DNA of 64,000 bases from Nocardioides litoris (GTDB lineage: Bacteria > Actinomycetota > Actinomycetes > Propionibacteriales > Nocardioidaceae), in NCBI RefSeq assembly GCF_006346315.1, contig NZ_VDMR01000001.1, positions 372,001 to 436,000 of the forward strand. The letters are read 5' to 3'. Made by a program: the position numbers and the translations under genes. Positions 8,670 through 17,481 of the stretch are shown here, piece by piece. Each line of letters begins with the position of its first letter. Within the stretch, counting starts at the first letter, position 1. The notes below the pieces were generated by a model. The model worked only from the letters and a program-made list of their open reading frames with translations, had not been told where the DNA came from and did no database searches.

Positions 8670-9155
8670 ATGACTTTCACCGTCGGCGAAACGGTCGTCT
8701 ATCCCAATCACGGGGCCGCCGTCATCGAGGACATCGAGACGCGCAAGATCAAGGGGGAGGACCGGCAGTACCTCGTCCTTCGGATCGTGGCCCAGCAAGA
8801 CCTGGTCGTACGCGTCCCCGCGTGCAACCTCGACCTCGTCGGGGTCCGCGACGTCGTCGACAAGGAGGGCCTCGACCGCGTGTTCGACGTCCTGCGTGCC
8901 GAGCACGTCGAGGAGCCGACCAACTGGTCGCGTCGCTACAAGGCCAACCTCGAGAAGCTGCACAGCGGCGACGTCATGAAGGTCGCCGAGGTCGTGCGCG
9001 ACCTGTGGCGCCGCGAGCGTGACCGCGGCCTGTCGGCCGGCGAGAAGCGCATGCTGGCCAAGGCCCGCCAGATCCTCGTCTCCGAGCTCGCGCTCGCCGA
9101 GCACACCAACGAGGACAAGGCCGAGACCATCCTCGACGAGGTCCTGGCCTCCTGA
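8670..9155 (+). CDS. carD: CarD family RNA polymerase-binding regulator
   Basis: A 161-residue protein starting [23 protein letters not shown], the hallmark of CarD. The N-terminal Tudor-like RNAP-interaction domain (about 1-60) binds the beta subunit. The helical C-terminal domain (about 65-161) carries the conserved Trp region [17 protein letters not shown] and [20 protein letters not shown], which contacts the upstream edge of the bubble and stabilises open complexes, notably at rRNA promoters. Length and sequence are close to mycobacterial CarD. It ends at a strong hairpin. In many actinobacteria carD neighbours ispD and ispF, and both lie nearby here. Confidence 0.96.
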   Translation: MTFTVGETVVYPNHGAAVIEDIETRKIKGEDRQYLVLRIVAQQDLVVRVPACNLDLVGVRDVVDKEGLDRVFDVLRAEHVEEPTNWSRRYKANLEKLHSGDVMKVAEVVRDLWRRERDRGLSAGEKRMLAKARQILVSELALAEHTNEDKAETILDEVLAS

Positions 9156-9168
9156 TCGAGTTCCGTCA

Positions 9169-9198
9169 CGACGACCCCGGCTCCGGCCGGGGTCGTCG
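9169..9198 (+). terminator. Terminator after carD
   Basis: CGACGACCCCGG at 9169-9180 pairs perfectly with CCGGGGTCGTCG at 9187-9198 across a 6-base loop, followed by CGGTTT. Confidence 0.85.
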
Positions 9199-9211
9199 CG
9201 GTTTCAGGTCC

Positions 9212-9217
9212 TAGGCT
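9212..9217 (+). promoter_or_regulatory. -10 box of the IspD-like gene (leaderless)
   Basis: TAGGCT ends 7 bases before the GTG at 9225 with no Shine-Dalgarno sequence. Since carD is terminated upstream, this gene appears to have its own promoter. Confidence 0.5.
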
Positions 9218-9224
9218 GGCCCGC

Positions 9225-9791
9225 GTGCACGACGACGAGCTCGACGAACCCCCGGACGCCCTCGGCGCGGTGCTGACCGACGACCGCGGGTCGCTGCCGT
9301 TCCTGCTGGTGCACGGCGAGGCGCTCGCCGCCGCCGCCGCGTGGGCGCTCGGCGAGGCGGGAGTGACCCTCGTCGACCTGACCGTGTCGTGGGAGTCGCT
9401 GCGCGAGGCCGGGGAGCCGCTCGTCCTGCACGACAGCCTGTGCCCGCTCACCCCGCCGACGTTCATCGCCGCCTGCGTCGGCCAGGCGGTCGCCGACGAC
9501 GTCGTGGTGGTCGGCACCCGGCCGGTGACCGACACGGTCAAGCTGGTCGACGACGGGTACGTCGGCGCGACGGTCGACCGCGACGGCCTCCGCCACGTGT
9601 GCTCCCCGGTCGTGCTCCCGGCCCGGGTCGTGGCGGCGCTGCCCGCGCTCGCGTCGAACGACCTGGCGGCGCTGGTCACCGCCCTGCGGGCCGAGGGGAT
9701 CGCGGTCGTGGAGGTCGAGGCGCCCGAGACGGCGGCGCGGGTCTCAGGACCCGACGACGTCCGCGTCCTGGAGGCGCTCGGCGAGCGCTAG
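9225..9791 (+). CDS. IspD-like protein lacking the nucleotide-binding loop
   Basis: A 188-residue protein related to MEP cytidylyltransferase but degenerate. [11 protein letters not shown] followed by a DRDGL turn matches the substrate-loop region of IspD. LHDSLCPL stands where IspD has VHDGARPL, and SPVVL where it has TPQAF. The N-terminal GxGxR nucleotide loop of IspD is absent: the first 40 residues have no Gly-rich motif. It probably cannot bind CTP as IspD does. It faces the real ispD and the two 3' ends overlap by 48 bases. It could be a regulator, a partner of IspD, or a decaying duplicate. Start GTG at 9225 fits a leaderless -10 box. Confidence 0.65.
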   Translation: MHDDELDEPPDALGAVLTDDRGSLPFLLVHGEALAAAAAWALGEAGVTLVDLTVSWESLREAGEPLVLHDSLCPLTPPTFIAACVGQAVADDVVVVGTRPVTDTVKLVDDGYVGATVDRDGLRHVCSPVVLPARVVAALPALASNDLAALVTALRAEGIAVVEVEAPETAARVSGPDDVRVLEALGER

Positions 9792-10433
9792 GTCGTGCGG
9801 CCAGGTCACCTTGAGGTTGACCGGCGAGCTGGTCACGGCCACCACCCGCACCTCCGGGCGGTAGCGCTCGAGGCACGCCGCGGTGTCGGTGCCCCCGAAC
9901 CCGTCGCGCGCCGCGGCGTCGTAGGCCGCGAGGAGGGGGCCGGCCGCGAAGGCCTGCGGGGTCTGCACGCCGACCCCGTCGCGCAGCACGCCGTCGGGCC
10001 CGAGCAGCGGCGGCAGCGGCACGACCGGGATCGCCCCTCCGTGCTCGCGGGCGACGGCCAGCACGGCGGAGAACAGCGCGGGCGAGGCCAGTGGGCGCGC
10101 GCCGTCGTGGACCGCGACCACGTCGACCTCGCCGGACTCGACGTCGGCGCGGAGGGCCTCGAGGGCGGCCTGCTCGGACTCGTGCCGGCTCGCCCCGCCG
10201 ACGACGACCCGCACCTCGCGGTCGCCGAGGTGCGGTGCCAGCGCGGCGCCGACGGCGTCCTGCTCCCCGTCGCGGACCACCACGACCAGCCGGGACACCT
10301 CGGCCAGGCCGAGGGCGGTGCGCACCGACCAGGCCAGGACCGGCAGGCCGGCCAGCGGCAGCAGCACCTTGTTGACCCCGGCCCCGACCCGGGTCCCCGA
10401 CCCCGCGCCCAGGACCACCACCGCCGCCGACAT
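9744..10433 (-). CDS. ispD: 2-C-methyl-D-erythritol 4-phosphate cytidylyltransferase
   Basis: A 229-residue enzyme that couples MEP with CTP to give CDP-ME in the non-mevalonate isoprenoid pathway. The CTP-binding loop [21 protein letters not shown] lies at the N-terminus, AVHDGARPL is the metal/CTP site, VQTPQAF is the conserved mid motif, and [14 protein letters not shown] closes the fold. Length and motifs are complete, so this is the functional copy. ispF lies about 800 bases further on the same strand but is separated by two plus-strand genes. The ATG at 10433 starts directly before the beta strand AAVVVLGAG. Confidence 0.93.
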   Translation of the reverse strand: MSAAVVVLGAGSGTRVGAGVNKVLLPLAGLPVLAWSVRTALGLAEVSRLVVVVRDGEQDAVGAALAPHLGDREVRVVVGGASRHESEQAALEALRADVESGEVDVVAVHDGARPLASPALFSAVLAVAREHGGAIPVVPLPPLLGPDGVLRDGVGVQTPQAFAAGPLLAAYDAAARDGFGGTDTAACLERYRPEVRVVAVTSSPVNLKVTWPHDLALAERLQDADVVGS

Positions 10434-10479
10434 GGCCGCGAGTGTGCCAGTCGGCTCCCGCGGCCGTGCGCCAGCACTG

Positions 10480-10493
10480 TTGAACGCGTTCAG
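10480..10493. promoter_or_regulatory. Palindromic operator with promoter of the small membrane protein
   Basis: TGAACGCGTTCA at 10481-10492 is a perfect 12-base palindrome. Its left edge forms a -35-like TTGAAC (10480-10485), spaced 16 bases from CACGAT (10502-10507), which lies 6 bases before the GTG at 10514. A repressor bound here would block that promoter. The AACGCGTT core is shared with the site at 27870-27877. Confidence 0.5.
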
Positions 10494-10513
10494 AAATGTG
10501 GCACGATGCGGGG

Positions 10514-10771
10514 GTGCCACCCCGTCGCCCCGCCCCGGCCGTCGAGCCGCTCGGCTACCTCGCCGCCGGTCTCGGGGTCCTGACGCTGCTCCTGGGCCTG
10601 TCCTACCTGCTCACGCCGCTCGCGCTGCCCCCCGCCCTGCTCGGCACGTTCCTGGGGCTGCTGTGCCGCGGGATGGAGGAAGCCCGCACCCTCGGCAACC
10701 TGGCCCTCGCGCTGTGCGCGCTGGGCGTGGGTGCCGGTCTGCTGCTGGTCTTCTCCGGTGCCTACGGCTGA
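10514..10771 (+). CDS. Small two-TM membrane protein (85 aa)
   Basis: After about 12 Pro/Arg-rich residues, three hydrophobic stretches follow ([18 protein letters not shown], a shorter one, and [20 protein letters not shown]). Two or three of them would span the membrane. A basic/acidic loop [12 protein letters not shown] lies before the last helix. No family was recognised. The GTG at 10514 was preferred to an in-frame start 18 bases upstream because a -10 box lies 6 bases before it. A palindromic operator overlaps the predicted -35. Confidence 0.6.
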   Translation: MPPRRPAPAVEPLGYLAAGLGVLTLLLGLSYLLTPLALPPALLGTFLGLLCRGMEEARTLGNLALALCALGVGAGLLLVFSGAYG

Positions 10772-10835
10772 GGATTTACACGGCTGTCACACGGCGAAAC
10801 CCGCCCGTGCGCGGCGCCGACCTAGCGTCCCGGAC

Positions 10836-11198
10836 ATGACGCCTCGGTCGTCCTCTCGGGAGGAGTGGCACCCCGTCTGCCGGATCGCGGACCTCGAGGT
10901 CGACCGCGGGGTCGCGGCCCTGGTGCACGGGCAGTCGGTCGCGATCTTCCGCTCCGCCGCCGACGAGGTCTACGCGCTCGGCAACCACGACCCCTTCGCC
11001 AAGGCCTCGATGATCGCCCGCGGCATCGTCGGGGTGCGCCACGGCGTGCCGTTCGTGGCCTCGCCGTTGCACAAGCACGCCTTCGACCTGCGCACCGGGC
11101 GCTGCCTGGAGGACGCCCACGTCGGCGTCCCGGCGTACGACGTCAAGGTGGTCGACGGGGTCGTGCTGGTCGGCCACCGCAAGGCTGCCGCGGCCTGA
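10836..11198 (+). CDS. nirD: Nitrite reductase small subunit NirD-like protein
   Basis: A 120-residue protein with the Rieske-like fold of NirD, the small subunit of NADH-dependent nitrite reductase. The segments EWHPVCRIADLEVDRGVAALV, ALGNHDPFAKASMIARGIVG and SPLHKHAFDLRTGRCL are typical. As in NirD, the iron-sulfur ligands of true Rieske proteins are missing (NHDP in place of C-x-H), so it should not bind a cluster. The large subunit gene nirB is not in this window, so nirD is orphaned here. TAGCGT at 10823-10828 lies 7 bases before the ATG, indicating a leaderless mRNA. Confidence 0.85.
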   Translation: MTPRSSSREEWHPVCRIADLEVDRGVAALVHGQSVAIFRSAADEVYALGNHDPFAKASMIARGIVGVRHGVPFVASPLHKHAFDLRTGRCLEDAHVGVPAYDVKVVDGVVLVGHRKAAAA

Positions 11199-11217
11199 CC
11201 CGGCCGGCCGCGGCGGA

Positions 11218-11739
11218 TCAGCGGGCGAGGGGGACGACGAGGGCGGTGGCGATGGCGGCCGCGCCCTCCCCGCGGCCGGTGAGGCCGAGGCCGTCGGTGG
11301 TGGTGGCGGCGACGGAGACCGGGGCGCCCACGGCGGCGGACAGGGCGGCCTCGGCCTCGGCGCGGCGAGCACCCAGGCGGGGGCGGACGGCGACGACCTG
11401 GACGGCGACGTTGCCCACGGCCCACCCGGCCTCGCGAACCCGGCGTGCGGTCTCGGCCAGCAGCGCGACCCCGGCCGCGCCGGCCCACTCCGGCTCGGAG
11501 GTGCCGAAGTTGGACCCGAGGTCGCCGAGGCCGGCGGCGGAGAGGAGGGCGTCGCAGGCCGCGTGGGCGGCGACGTCGGCGTCGGAGTGCCCCTCCAGCC
11601 CCTGGGGCTCGTCGGGGAAGGCGAGGCCGGCCAGGTGCATCGGCACCCCGTCGGCGTACCGGTGGACGTCGACGCCGATCCCCGTGCGGGGCAGGCCGGG
11701 CGGGAGCCCGGGCGGGGGCGGGGGAGCCGCGGAGGTCAC
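11218..11739 (-). CDS. ispF: 2-C-methyl-D-erythritol 2,4-cyclodiphosphate synthase
   Basis: A 173-residue IspF, which converts CDP-ME 2-phosphate to MEcPP and CMP in the isoprenoid pathway. The zinc ligands are in GIGVDVHRY and LEGHSDADV. The flexible loop [16 protein letters not shown] and C-terminal [13 protein letters not shown] (CDP-binding) are present. A 15-residue proline-rich N-terminal tail precedes the domain. The GTG at 11739 was chosen over a TTG at 11763 because CATGAT lies 6 bases upstream of it. It is divergent from the molybdopterin oxidoreductase gene, with only about 30 bases between starts. Confidence 0.93.
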   Translation of the reverse strand: MTSAAPPPPPGLPPGLPRTGIGVDVHRYADGVPMHLAGLAFPDEPQGLEGHSDADVAAHAACDALLSAAGLGDLGSNFGTSEPEWAGAAGVALLAETARRVREAGWAVGNVAVQVVAVRPRLGARRAEAEAALSAAVGAPVSVAATTTDGLGLTGRGEGAAAIATALVVPLAR

Positions 11740-11771
11740 CGCCCGATCATGCCTGAGCAACAATGGCCGCC

Positions 11772-13292
11772 ATGAAGAGGTCTGGGGTCGCCTGGGCGCT
11801 GGCCGGGGTGGTCGCCGGACTGGCCGGCATCGCGGTCGACTACGCGCTGGCGTCGCTGTGGAACCAGCAGCACGCGCTGGCCGCCGTCGCCGGGCTCGTC
11901 CGCGACACCGTGCCCGGCCCGCTGGAGAACTGGGGCCGGGAGAACAACGGCAAGGCCATCACGATCCCGATCGGCCTCGCGCTCGTGGTGGTCCTCTTCG
12001 CCGTCGTCGGCCGGGCCACGCGCCGGTTCTGGTGGGCCCCCGTCGCCGGGTACGGCGTCGTCGCGCTGCTCGGCACCCTCGCGGTCCTCGACGCGACCGC
12101 CGGCCAGCTGCCGCAGCTGGTCGCCCTGGGTGCCGGGTACGCCGTCTCGGTCGTCGCCATGACCACGACCGGCGAGCGGCTGCGACGCGTGCAGGACCTC
12201 GACGACGAGCAGGCGGTGACCCCGCTCGGCCGCACCCGCCGTCGTGACTTCCTCACCATCGTCGGGGTGGTCGCCGCGGTCGCGGGCGTCTCGACCGTCG
12301 TCGGACGGTTCGCCGGCCGGGGCCGCCGCGCGGTGCAGGACGAGCGGGCCATCGCCCGGCTCCCCGTGACCTCCCCCTCCGTGCCGCAGGGCGCCCGGGT
12401 CGACGCCCGCGGCGTGCGGCCGTGGATGACGCCCGTCGAGGAGTTCTACCTCATCGACACCTCGTTCTCCCGGCCCCGCGTGCTCGCCCGCGACTGGCAG
12501 CTGCGCATCCACGGCCTGGTCGACGCGGAGATCACCCTGACCTTCGACGACCTGCTGCAGCGCGAGGTCACCGAGGACTGGATCACCCTCAACTGCGTCT
12601 CCAACGAGGTCGGCGGCGGCCTCATCGGCAACGCGTGGTGGAGCGGCGTCCGGCTCGCCCCGCTCCTCGCCGAGGCGGGTGTGCAGGACGGCGCCGACTG
12701 CGTCCTGCAGACCTCGGTCGACGGCTGGGACTGCAGCACCCCGCTGGCCGCGCTCACCGACGACCGCAACGCGATGCTGGCCGTCGCGATGAACGGCGAG
12801 GCCCTGACCATCGAGCACGGCTACCCGGTCCGCACCATCGTCCCCGGCCTCTACGGCTACGTCTCCGGCACCAAGTGGGTCGTCGACATGGAGGTGACCC
12901 GGTTCGCCGACGTCGAGGCCTACTGGACCCAGCGGGGCTGGGGCGAGATGGGTCCGGTCAAGATCGCCTCGCGCGTCGACGTGCCGGCAGAGGGGGCCGA
13001 GCTGCCGGCCGGCGAGGTCGTCGTGGCGGGCTCGGCGTGGATGCAGCACACCGGGATCGAGGGCGTCGAGGTGCAGGTCGACGGCGGTCCGTGGACCGCG
13101 GCCGAGCTCGGCACCGTGCCCGACGCCGACACGTGGGTGCAGTGGCGCGCCACCGCCGACCTCGCCGCGGGGGAGCACACGGTGACCGTCCGCGCGGTCC
13201 AGGCCGGCGGCGAGGTGCAGACCAGCGCCGTCGCCGACGTCCTGCCCGACGGGGCGACCGGGCTGCACTCGGTCACCTTCACCACCTCGTGA
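11772..13292 (+). CDS. Membrane-anchored sulfite-oxidase-family molybdopterin oxidoreductase
   Basis: About 506 residues. Four to five TM helices fill the first ~140 residues, then [25 protein letters not shown] forms another hydrophobic segment. A sulfite-oxidase-type molybdopterin domain (about 200-400) follows with the Moco-coordinating Cys in [12 protein letters not shown], then a Mo-co dimerisation/Ig-like domain (about 410-506). The catalytic domain should face the cell exterior and act on an unknown oxyanion or sulfoxide. The first in-frame ATG is at 11763, but AACAAT lies exactly 7 bases before the ATG at 11772, which argues for that as a leaderless start. The cofactor pathway is not in the window. 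Confidence 0.88.
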   Translation: MKRSGVAWALAGVVAGLAGIAVDYALASLWNQQHALAAVAGLVRDTVPGPLENWGRENNGKAITIPIGLALVVVLFAVVGRATRRFWWAPVAGYGVVALLGTLAVLDATAGQLPQLVALGAGYAVSVVAMTTTGERLRRVQDLDDEQAVTPLGRTRRRDFLTIVGVVAAVAGVSTVVGRFAGRGRRAVQDERAIARLPVTSPSVPQGARVDARGVRPWMTPVEEFYLIDTSFSRPRVLARDWQLRIHGLVDAEITLTFDDLLQREVTEDWITLNCVSNEVGGGLIGNAWWSGVRLAPLLAEAGVQDGADCVLQTSVDGWDCSTPLAALTDDRNAMLAVAMNGEALTIEHGYPVRTIVPGLYGYVSGTKWVVDMEVTRFADVEAYWTQRGWGEMGPVKIASRVDVPAEGAELPAGEVVVAGSAWMQHTGIEGVEVQVDGGPWTAAELGTVPDADTWVQWRATADLAAGEHTVTVRAVQAGGEVQTSAVADVLPDGATGLHSVTFTTS

Positions 13293-13332
13293 TCGGCGCC
13301 TGACCACCGCGTGACCGGCGCCTGACCGGCGG

Positions 13333-14631
13333 TCACCAGGTGCCGGGGGAGCCCTTCGGCAGCGGGTGCGCGCTGTCGCGGATGACGTAGACCAGGCCGC
13401 CCGAGCGGGTCAGCCACGCCTTCTCCAGCTGCGCCCGGTCGTAGGTGCGGCGCACGCCGGACCGGGTCGTGGCCGCCGGGTCGTTGACCACGACGTCGCC
13501 CGTCGCGGTGAACCCGACGATGACGAGCAGGTGGCCCGCGGTGGAGGAGATCGGGGCGCCGTCGAGCTCCCCGCGGGCGAAGGTGACCGAGGCGACCAGC
13601 GGGATGCCGGCCTTGATGAACCGCTCGGCCTCGCGCAGCGACCGCAACCGGGTCACGAACGCCTTGCCGGCCAGCGGCGCGGCGTACGCGGTGTTGAAGG
13701 GCCAGTTGCCGGTGCCGCGGTAGGCGTGGTCGTAGGTCTGGCGGGCGGCGTAGTCGACGAAGGGGTCGGTGTGCCCCTGCGGCACCCAGTTGTACGACGC
13801 CGGGCGCGGCAGCCTGCCGTAGTAGCCGAGCACCATCGAGGTCGACGTGGGCGAGCACCACGCCTCGCCACCGCTGCCCCACTGCGGGTAGTGGCCGCGG
13901 TGGATCATCTGGGAGTACCGCGGCACGTCGAGCACGACGCCGCGGGCCACGCCCGGCGCCGAGACCGGCGGGGCCGTCGCGGGCAGGGCGGAGGCGACGG
14001 CGCCGACGGCGTCGATGGACGGACGGGCGGTGGTGCCGGCCTTGCGGGCCAGGACGACCCGCACCTGCCAGGAGCGGAGCCCGGGCGCGCTCCAGGTGTC
14101 GGTGTCGACCGAGGTGCCGTCGTCGGACTGGCCGCTCTGGGTCGTCCGCTTGGTGAAGCTGTCCCACAGCGCCCAGCGCGCCATCAGGTCCCACGAGGTC
14201 GTGCGGCCCGCGGCGTCGCGGCCGCGCACCCGCACCTCGATGAAGCTGTCCTTCGGCGTGGTGGCCGACCACGACGGGATGAGCTGGGTGAACGCGAAGC
14301 CCGGCGTGACCCACGGGGAGTCCCAGCGGGAGGTCTCGTAGCGCGTACCGCCCTGGGTCTTGGTGCCGGTCGCGCGGCCGAAGGTCGCTCGCCCGCCGGC
14401 CACGGTGGCGCCGATCGAGCGGCCCGTGGCGAGCTCGGCGGTGGAGTCCCACTGCCGGAACGCGATCGGACGGCTCGCCGCGGCCACGGCCTCGAGGTCG
14501 TCGCCGTCGGCGGGACGCGAGGACGTCGGGCCGGTCGTCACCGCGGCAACGTAGCCCAGCCCCAGCGCGGCCGGGGCGAGGGCACCCAGGAGCGTGCGGC
14601 GGGACAGGGACCGGGAGGGGGGAAGGCTCAC
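13333..14631 (-). CDS. Tat-exported C39-family peptidase-like protein
   Basis: About 432 residues. The N-terminus has a twin-arginine signal, SLSRRTLLGALAPAALGLG. A beta-sandwich-like region (about 50-210, many Trp/Thr) is followed by a C39/papain-like domain with catalytic Cys in GEAWCSPTSTSMVLGYYGR, His in STAGHLLVIVGF, and NDPA as the third member. It probably cleaves peptides or cell-wall cross-links outside the cell. Two longer GTG starts exist (14649, 14667). I chose GTG 14631 because TACCGT at 14638-14643 lies 6 bases upstream and the twin arginines then sit at residues 10-11. It is convergent with the Moco gene. Confidence 0.82.
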   Translation of the reverse strand: MSLPPSRSLSRRTLLGALAPAALGLGYVAAVTTGPTSSRPADGDDLEAVAAASRPIAFRQWDSTAELATGRSIGATVAGGRATFGRATGTKTQGGTRYETSRWDSPWVTPGFAFTQLIPSWSATTPKDSFIEVRVRGRDAAGRTTSWDLMARWALWDSFTKRTTQSGQSDDGTSVDTDTWSAPGLRSWQVRVVLARKAGTTARPSIDAVGAVASALPATAPPVSAPGVARGVVLDVPRYSQMIHRGHYPQWGSGGEAWCSPTSTSMVLGYYGRLPRPASYNWVPQGHTDPFVDYAARQTYDHAYRGTGNWPFNTAYAAPLAGKAFVTRLRSLREAERFIKAGIPLVASVTFARGELDGAPISSTAGHLLVIVGFTATGDVVVNDPAATTRSGVRRTYDRAQLEKAWLTRSGGLVYVIRDSAHPLPKGSPGTW

Positions 14632-14722
14632 CGAGCCACGGTACGTCACATCCGCACCATCCGTCACAGGGTCCGCCGGGGTGGCCGGACCGCTCCGATC
14701 TGACGGGACCGGCCGCGGTCAA

Positions 14723-14728
14723 TAGACT
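14723..14728 (+). promoter_or_regulatory. -10 box of cysS (leaderless)
   Basis: TAGACT ends 6 bases before the GTG of cysS and no Shine-Dalgarno sequence is present. Confidence 0.5.
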
Positions 14729-14734
14729 CCGACG

Positions 14735-16141
14735 GTGGCACTCAGGCTCTACGACACCGCGACGCGCGAGGTCCGCGACTTCGTCCCCCTCGAGGAGGGG
14801 AAGGCGGGCATCTACGTCTGCGGCCTGACCGTGCAGTCCGAGCCCCACGTCGGCCACGTGCGCTCGGCGGTCAACTTCGACGTGCTGCGGCGCTGGCTCG
14901 CCCACACCGGGTACGACGTCACCTTCATCCGCAACGTCACCGACATCGACGACAAGATCCTGGCCAAGGCGGCCGAGCAGGGCCGGCCCTGGTTCAACCT
15001 GGCCTACGCCATGCACGGCGAGCTGACCCGCGCGCTGGCCTCGATCAACGTGCTGCCGCCGACCTACGAGCCCGGCGCGACCGGCCACGTGCCGGAGATG
15101 CTCGAGATGATCGAGCGGCTCGTCGAGCGCGGCCACGCCTACGCCGCCGAGGACGGCTCGGGCGACGTCTACTTCGACGTGCGGTCGTGGCCGTCGTACG
15201 GCGAGCTGACCGGGCAGGCCGTCGACGACATGGAGCCCGCCGAGGACGCCGACCCGCGCGGCAAGCGCGACCCCCGCGACTTCGCCCTGTGGAAGGGCTG
15301 GAAGAAGGACAGCGAGCCCGAGACGGCGGCCTGGCCCTCGCCGTACGGTCCTGGTCGGCCGGGGTGGCACATCGAGTGCTCGGCCATGGCCGGCAAGTAC
15401 CTCGGCCCCGCCTTCGACATCCACGGCGGCGGCGTCGACCTGCGCTTCCCCCACCACGAGAACGAGCAGGCGCAGTCGCGCGCCGCCGGGCACCCGTTCG
15501 CGTCGTACTGGCTGCACAACGCGTGGATCACCACCGCCGGCGAGAAGATGAGCAAGTCGCTCGGCAACTCCCTGCAGGTGCCCAAGGTGCTCGAGCGCGT
15601 CCGCGGCGTCGAGCTGCGGTTCTACATGGTCAGCGCCCACTACCGCAGCCACGTCGAGTTCAGCTTCGAGGCGCTCGACGAGGCGGCGGTCGGGTTCCGG
15701 CGCATCGAGACCTTCCTCGACCGGGCCGCGGCCGACGGGCCCGTCGCGGTCGGCGAGGTGCCCGCGGCGTTCGCCGCCGCGATGGACGACGACCTCGGCA
15801 CGCCCGCGGCGGTGGCGGTGCTCTTCGACACCGTGCGCGAGGGCAACCGCACCGACGACGCGGCCGAGCGGGCGACGTCCGCCGGGCAGGTGCGGGCCAT
15901 GCTCGGCGTGCTCGGCCTCGACCCGGCCGACCCCGCCTGGGGCCCGCAGGTCGCCGACGACGCGGCGCTGGTCGCCGCCGTCGACGCCCTCGTCGCCGGG
16001 CTGCTCGAGCAGCGGGCGGAGGCACGCGCGGCCAAGGACTTCGCGCGCGCCGACGCCATCCGAGACCAGATCAAGGCGGCCGGCATCGTGGTGGAGGACA
16101 CCCCTGCCGGCCCGAGGTGGAGCGTGGACGATGGCCGGTAA
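14735..16141 (+). CDS. cysS: Cysteine--tRNA ligase
   Basis: A 468-residue class I aminoacyl-tRNA synthetase. The zinc/active-site Cys is in [18 protein letters not shown] (with HVGH as the HIGH motif), a second zinc region is [15 protein letters not shown] and HHENEQAQS, and KMSKSLGN is the KMSKS loop. The C-terminal anticodon-binding helical domain carries [22 protein letters not shown]. The MshC ligase of mycothiol synthesis is related but lacks this C-terminal domain, so this is CysS proper. Its 3' end overlaps rlmB by 11 bases, so the two are co-translated. Confidence 0.96.
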   Translation: MALRLYDTATREVRDFVPLEEGKAGIYVCGLTVQSEPHVGHVRSAVNFDVLRRWLAHTGYDVTFIRNVTDIDDKILAKAAEQGRPWFNLAYAMHGELTRALASINVLPPTYEPGATGHVPEMLEMIERLVERGHAYAAEDGSGDVYFDVRSWPSYGELTGQAVDDMEPAEDADPRGKRDPRDFALWKGWKKDSEPETAAWPSPYGPGRPGWHIECSAMAGKYLGPAFDIHGGGVDLRFPHHENEQAQSRAAGHPFASYWLHNAWITTAGEKMSKSLGNSLQVPKVLERVRGVELRFYMVSAHYRSHVEFSFEALDEAAVGFRRIETFLDRAAADGPVAVGEVPAAFAAAMDDDLGTPAAVAVLFDTVREGNRTDDAAERATSAGQVRAMLGVLGLDPADPAWGPQVADDAALVAAVDALVAGLLEQRAEARAAKDFARADAIRDQIKAAGIVVEDTPAGPRWSVDDGR

Positions 16142-17093
16142 CTCCCAGCGACGCGGCTCGGTCCGCAAGACCGCCAAGAAGCCCGCCGCGGGCTCCGGCG
16201 GGCGGGTCAAGCGCGGTCTCGAGGGCAAGGGGCCGACCCCCAAGGCCAAGGACCGCGAGTACCACAAGGCGCACCAGGCCGACGCGGCCAAGAAGCGTGC
16301 GTCGGCGCGGACGTCCAAGGGCGGCCCGCGCCGCAAGGGCACCGACGCCGAGTGGATCGCCGGGCGCAACCCGGTCGTCGAGGCGCTGCGCGAGGGCGTC
16401 CCGATCAGCGCGCTGTACGTCGCCGAGGGCGCCGAGCGCGACGGTCGGCTCCGCGAGGCCTTCCGGCTGGCCCAGGACAAGGGCATCAGCCTGCTCGAGG
16501 TCAGCAAGGGCGAGCTCGACCGCAACACCAACGGCGCGGTCCACCAGGGCCTCGCCGCCCGCATCCCGCCGTACGAGTACGCCGACCCGTTCGACCTCGT
16601 CGACCTCGCGGCCCAGAACGCCGAGAAGCCGCTCATCGTCGTCCTCGACTCCATCACCGACCCGCGCAACCTCGGCGCGATCATCCGCAGCGCGTCGGGC
16701 CTCGGCGCCCACGGCGTCGTCATCCCGGAGCGGCGCGCCGCCGGCATGACCGCCTCGGCCTGGAAGACCAGCGCCGGCGCCGCGGCCCGCATCCCGGTCG
16801 CCCAGACGGTCAACCTCACGCGCCAGCTCAAGGAGTACCAGGACGAGGGCATGACCGTCGTCGGCCTCGCCGCCGACGGCGACCTCAGCCTCCCCGAGCT
16901 CGTCGCCGACGCCGACCTCGCCCGCGGCCCCCTCGTCGTGGTCGTCGGCGCGGAGGGCGACGGCCTCGGCCGCCTGGTCTCCGAGACCTGCGACCACCTC
17001 GTCTCGATCCCGATGGTCAGCTCGCTGGAGTCCCTCAACGCCGGCGTTGCCGCCTCCATCTGCCTCTACGCGATCAGCCAGGCCCGCGCCTGA
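16131..17093 (+). CDS. rlmB: 23S rRNA (guanosine-2'-O-)-methyltransferase RlmB
   Basis: A 320-residue SpoU-family methyltransferase. The first ~78 residues are a highly basic Lys/Arg-rich extension. A substrate-binding L30e-like domain (about 80-155, starting [15 protein letters not shown]) and a knotted SPOUT domain follow, with motif 1 NLGAIIRSA, motif 2 [15 protein letters not shown] and motif 3 [20 protein letters not shown]. By homology it methylates G2251 of 23S rRNA in the P loop. The ATG start lies inside the cysS 3' end, a pairing (cysS-rlmB) conserved in actinobacteria. Two palindromic repeats follow it. Confidence 0.94.
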   Translation: MAGNSQRRGSVRKTAKKPAAGSGGRVKRGLEGKGPTPKAKDREYHKAHQADAAKKRASARTSKGGPRRKGTDAEWIAGRNPVVEALREGVPISALYVAEGAERDGRLREAFRLAQDKGISLLEVSKGELDRNTNGAVHQGLAARIPPYEYADPFDLVDLAAQNAEKPLIVVLDSITDPRNLGAIIRSASGLGAHGVVIPERRAAGMTASAWKTSAGAAARIPVAQTVNLTRQLKEYQDEGMTVVGLAADGDLSLPELVADADLARGPLVVVVGAEGDGLGRLVSETCDHLVSIPMVSSLESLNAGVAASICLYAISQARA

Positions 17094-17145
17094 CGGCGAC
17101 CGCACGCCGTTGACGAGGCTGCGCCAGCTCGTCCGGGACGACACG

Positions 17146-17184
17146 GTGGTCGAGGAGGTTGCGCTGGCAACCGTCTCGAGACCA
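17146..17184. repeat. GTGGTCGAG palindrome, copy B
   Basis: Same outer arms as the copy at 3202-3238, with inner stem GGTTGC/GCAACC around a short loop. It lies 52 bases after rlmB and could terminate that operon. Confidence 0.75.
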
Positions 17185-17274
17185 TGAGACCGCAGCCGGT
17201 CGACGGTCTCGAGACAGGCGCCCGGGCGCCTTCCTCGGCCACCGTGCGGCCCGGTCACGGAGGGTGAGGGCACG

Positions 17275-17314
17275 GTGGTCGAGGAGGTTGCGCTGGCAAC
17301 CGTCTCGAGACCAC
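17275..17314. repeat. GTGGTCGAG palindrome, copy C
   Basis: The core is nearly identical to the copy at 17146-17184, including the inner GGTTGC/GCAACC stem and the preceding CACG. The two copies are about 90 bases apart in direct orientation, which suggests local duplication or a mobile short repeat. Confidence 0.75.
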
Positions 17315-17430
17315 GTCGCCGCACGCGAGGCGTCCCGGGCTCAGACGGCTCACCCCTGCGGACGGGATCGGGGATGAGACGCGACATTTGTCCGTGACCC
17401 CCGTCACCTTTAGCCTCGGGTCTCGTTACG

Positions 17431-17453
17431 AAACTAGTACCTGTTCTAGTTTT
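17431..17453. promoter_or_regulatory. Operator-like inverted repeat upstream of the ABC importer operon
   Basis: AAACTAG at 17431-17437 and CTAGTTT at 17446-17452 form a perfect inverted repeat with an 8-base spacer. Read on the minus strand the site begins AAAACTAGAAC, identical over 11 bases to the site at 27862-27872 before the GMC oxidoreductase. It resembles the TnnAACnnGTTnnA operator of KstR-type TetR repressors with one mismatch. It lies 29 bases before the first start codon of the operon. Confidence 0.65.
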
Positions 17454-17481
17454 CGCGAGAACGCCATCCTCCGGAGGTCCC

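Larger units (their letters stand above)
17094..17430. other. Gene-free region holding repeats
   Basis: I see no credible gene here. It contains two GTGGTCGAG palindromes (17146-17184, 17275-17314) and a half copy around 17200-17217 (GACGGTCTCGAGACAGG). The end leads into the promoter/operator region of the ABC importer operon. Confidence 0.6.

Noticed and set aside
10836..11198. Rieske [2Fe-2S] ferredoxin reading of nirD
   Set aside because: The C-x-H and C-x2-H cluster ligands are absent, as in NirD, so it is not a cluster protein.
12920..17059. Minus-strand open frame of about 1,380 codons opposite cysS and rlmB
   Set aside because: It runs antisense through cysS, rlmB and the Moco gene and in a wrong frame through the C39 gene, without any recognisable domain.
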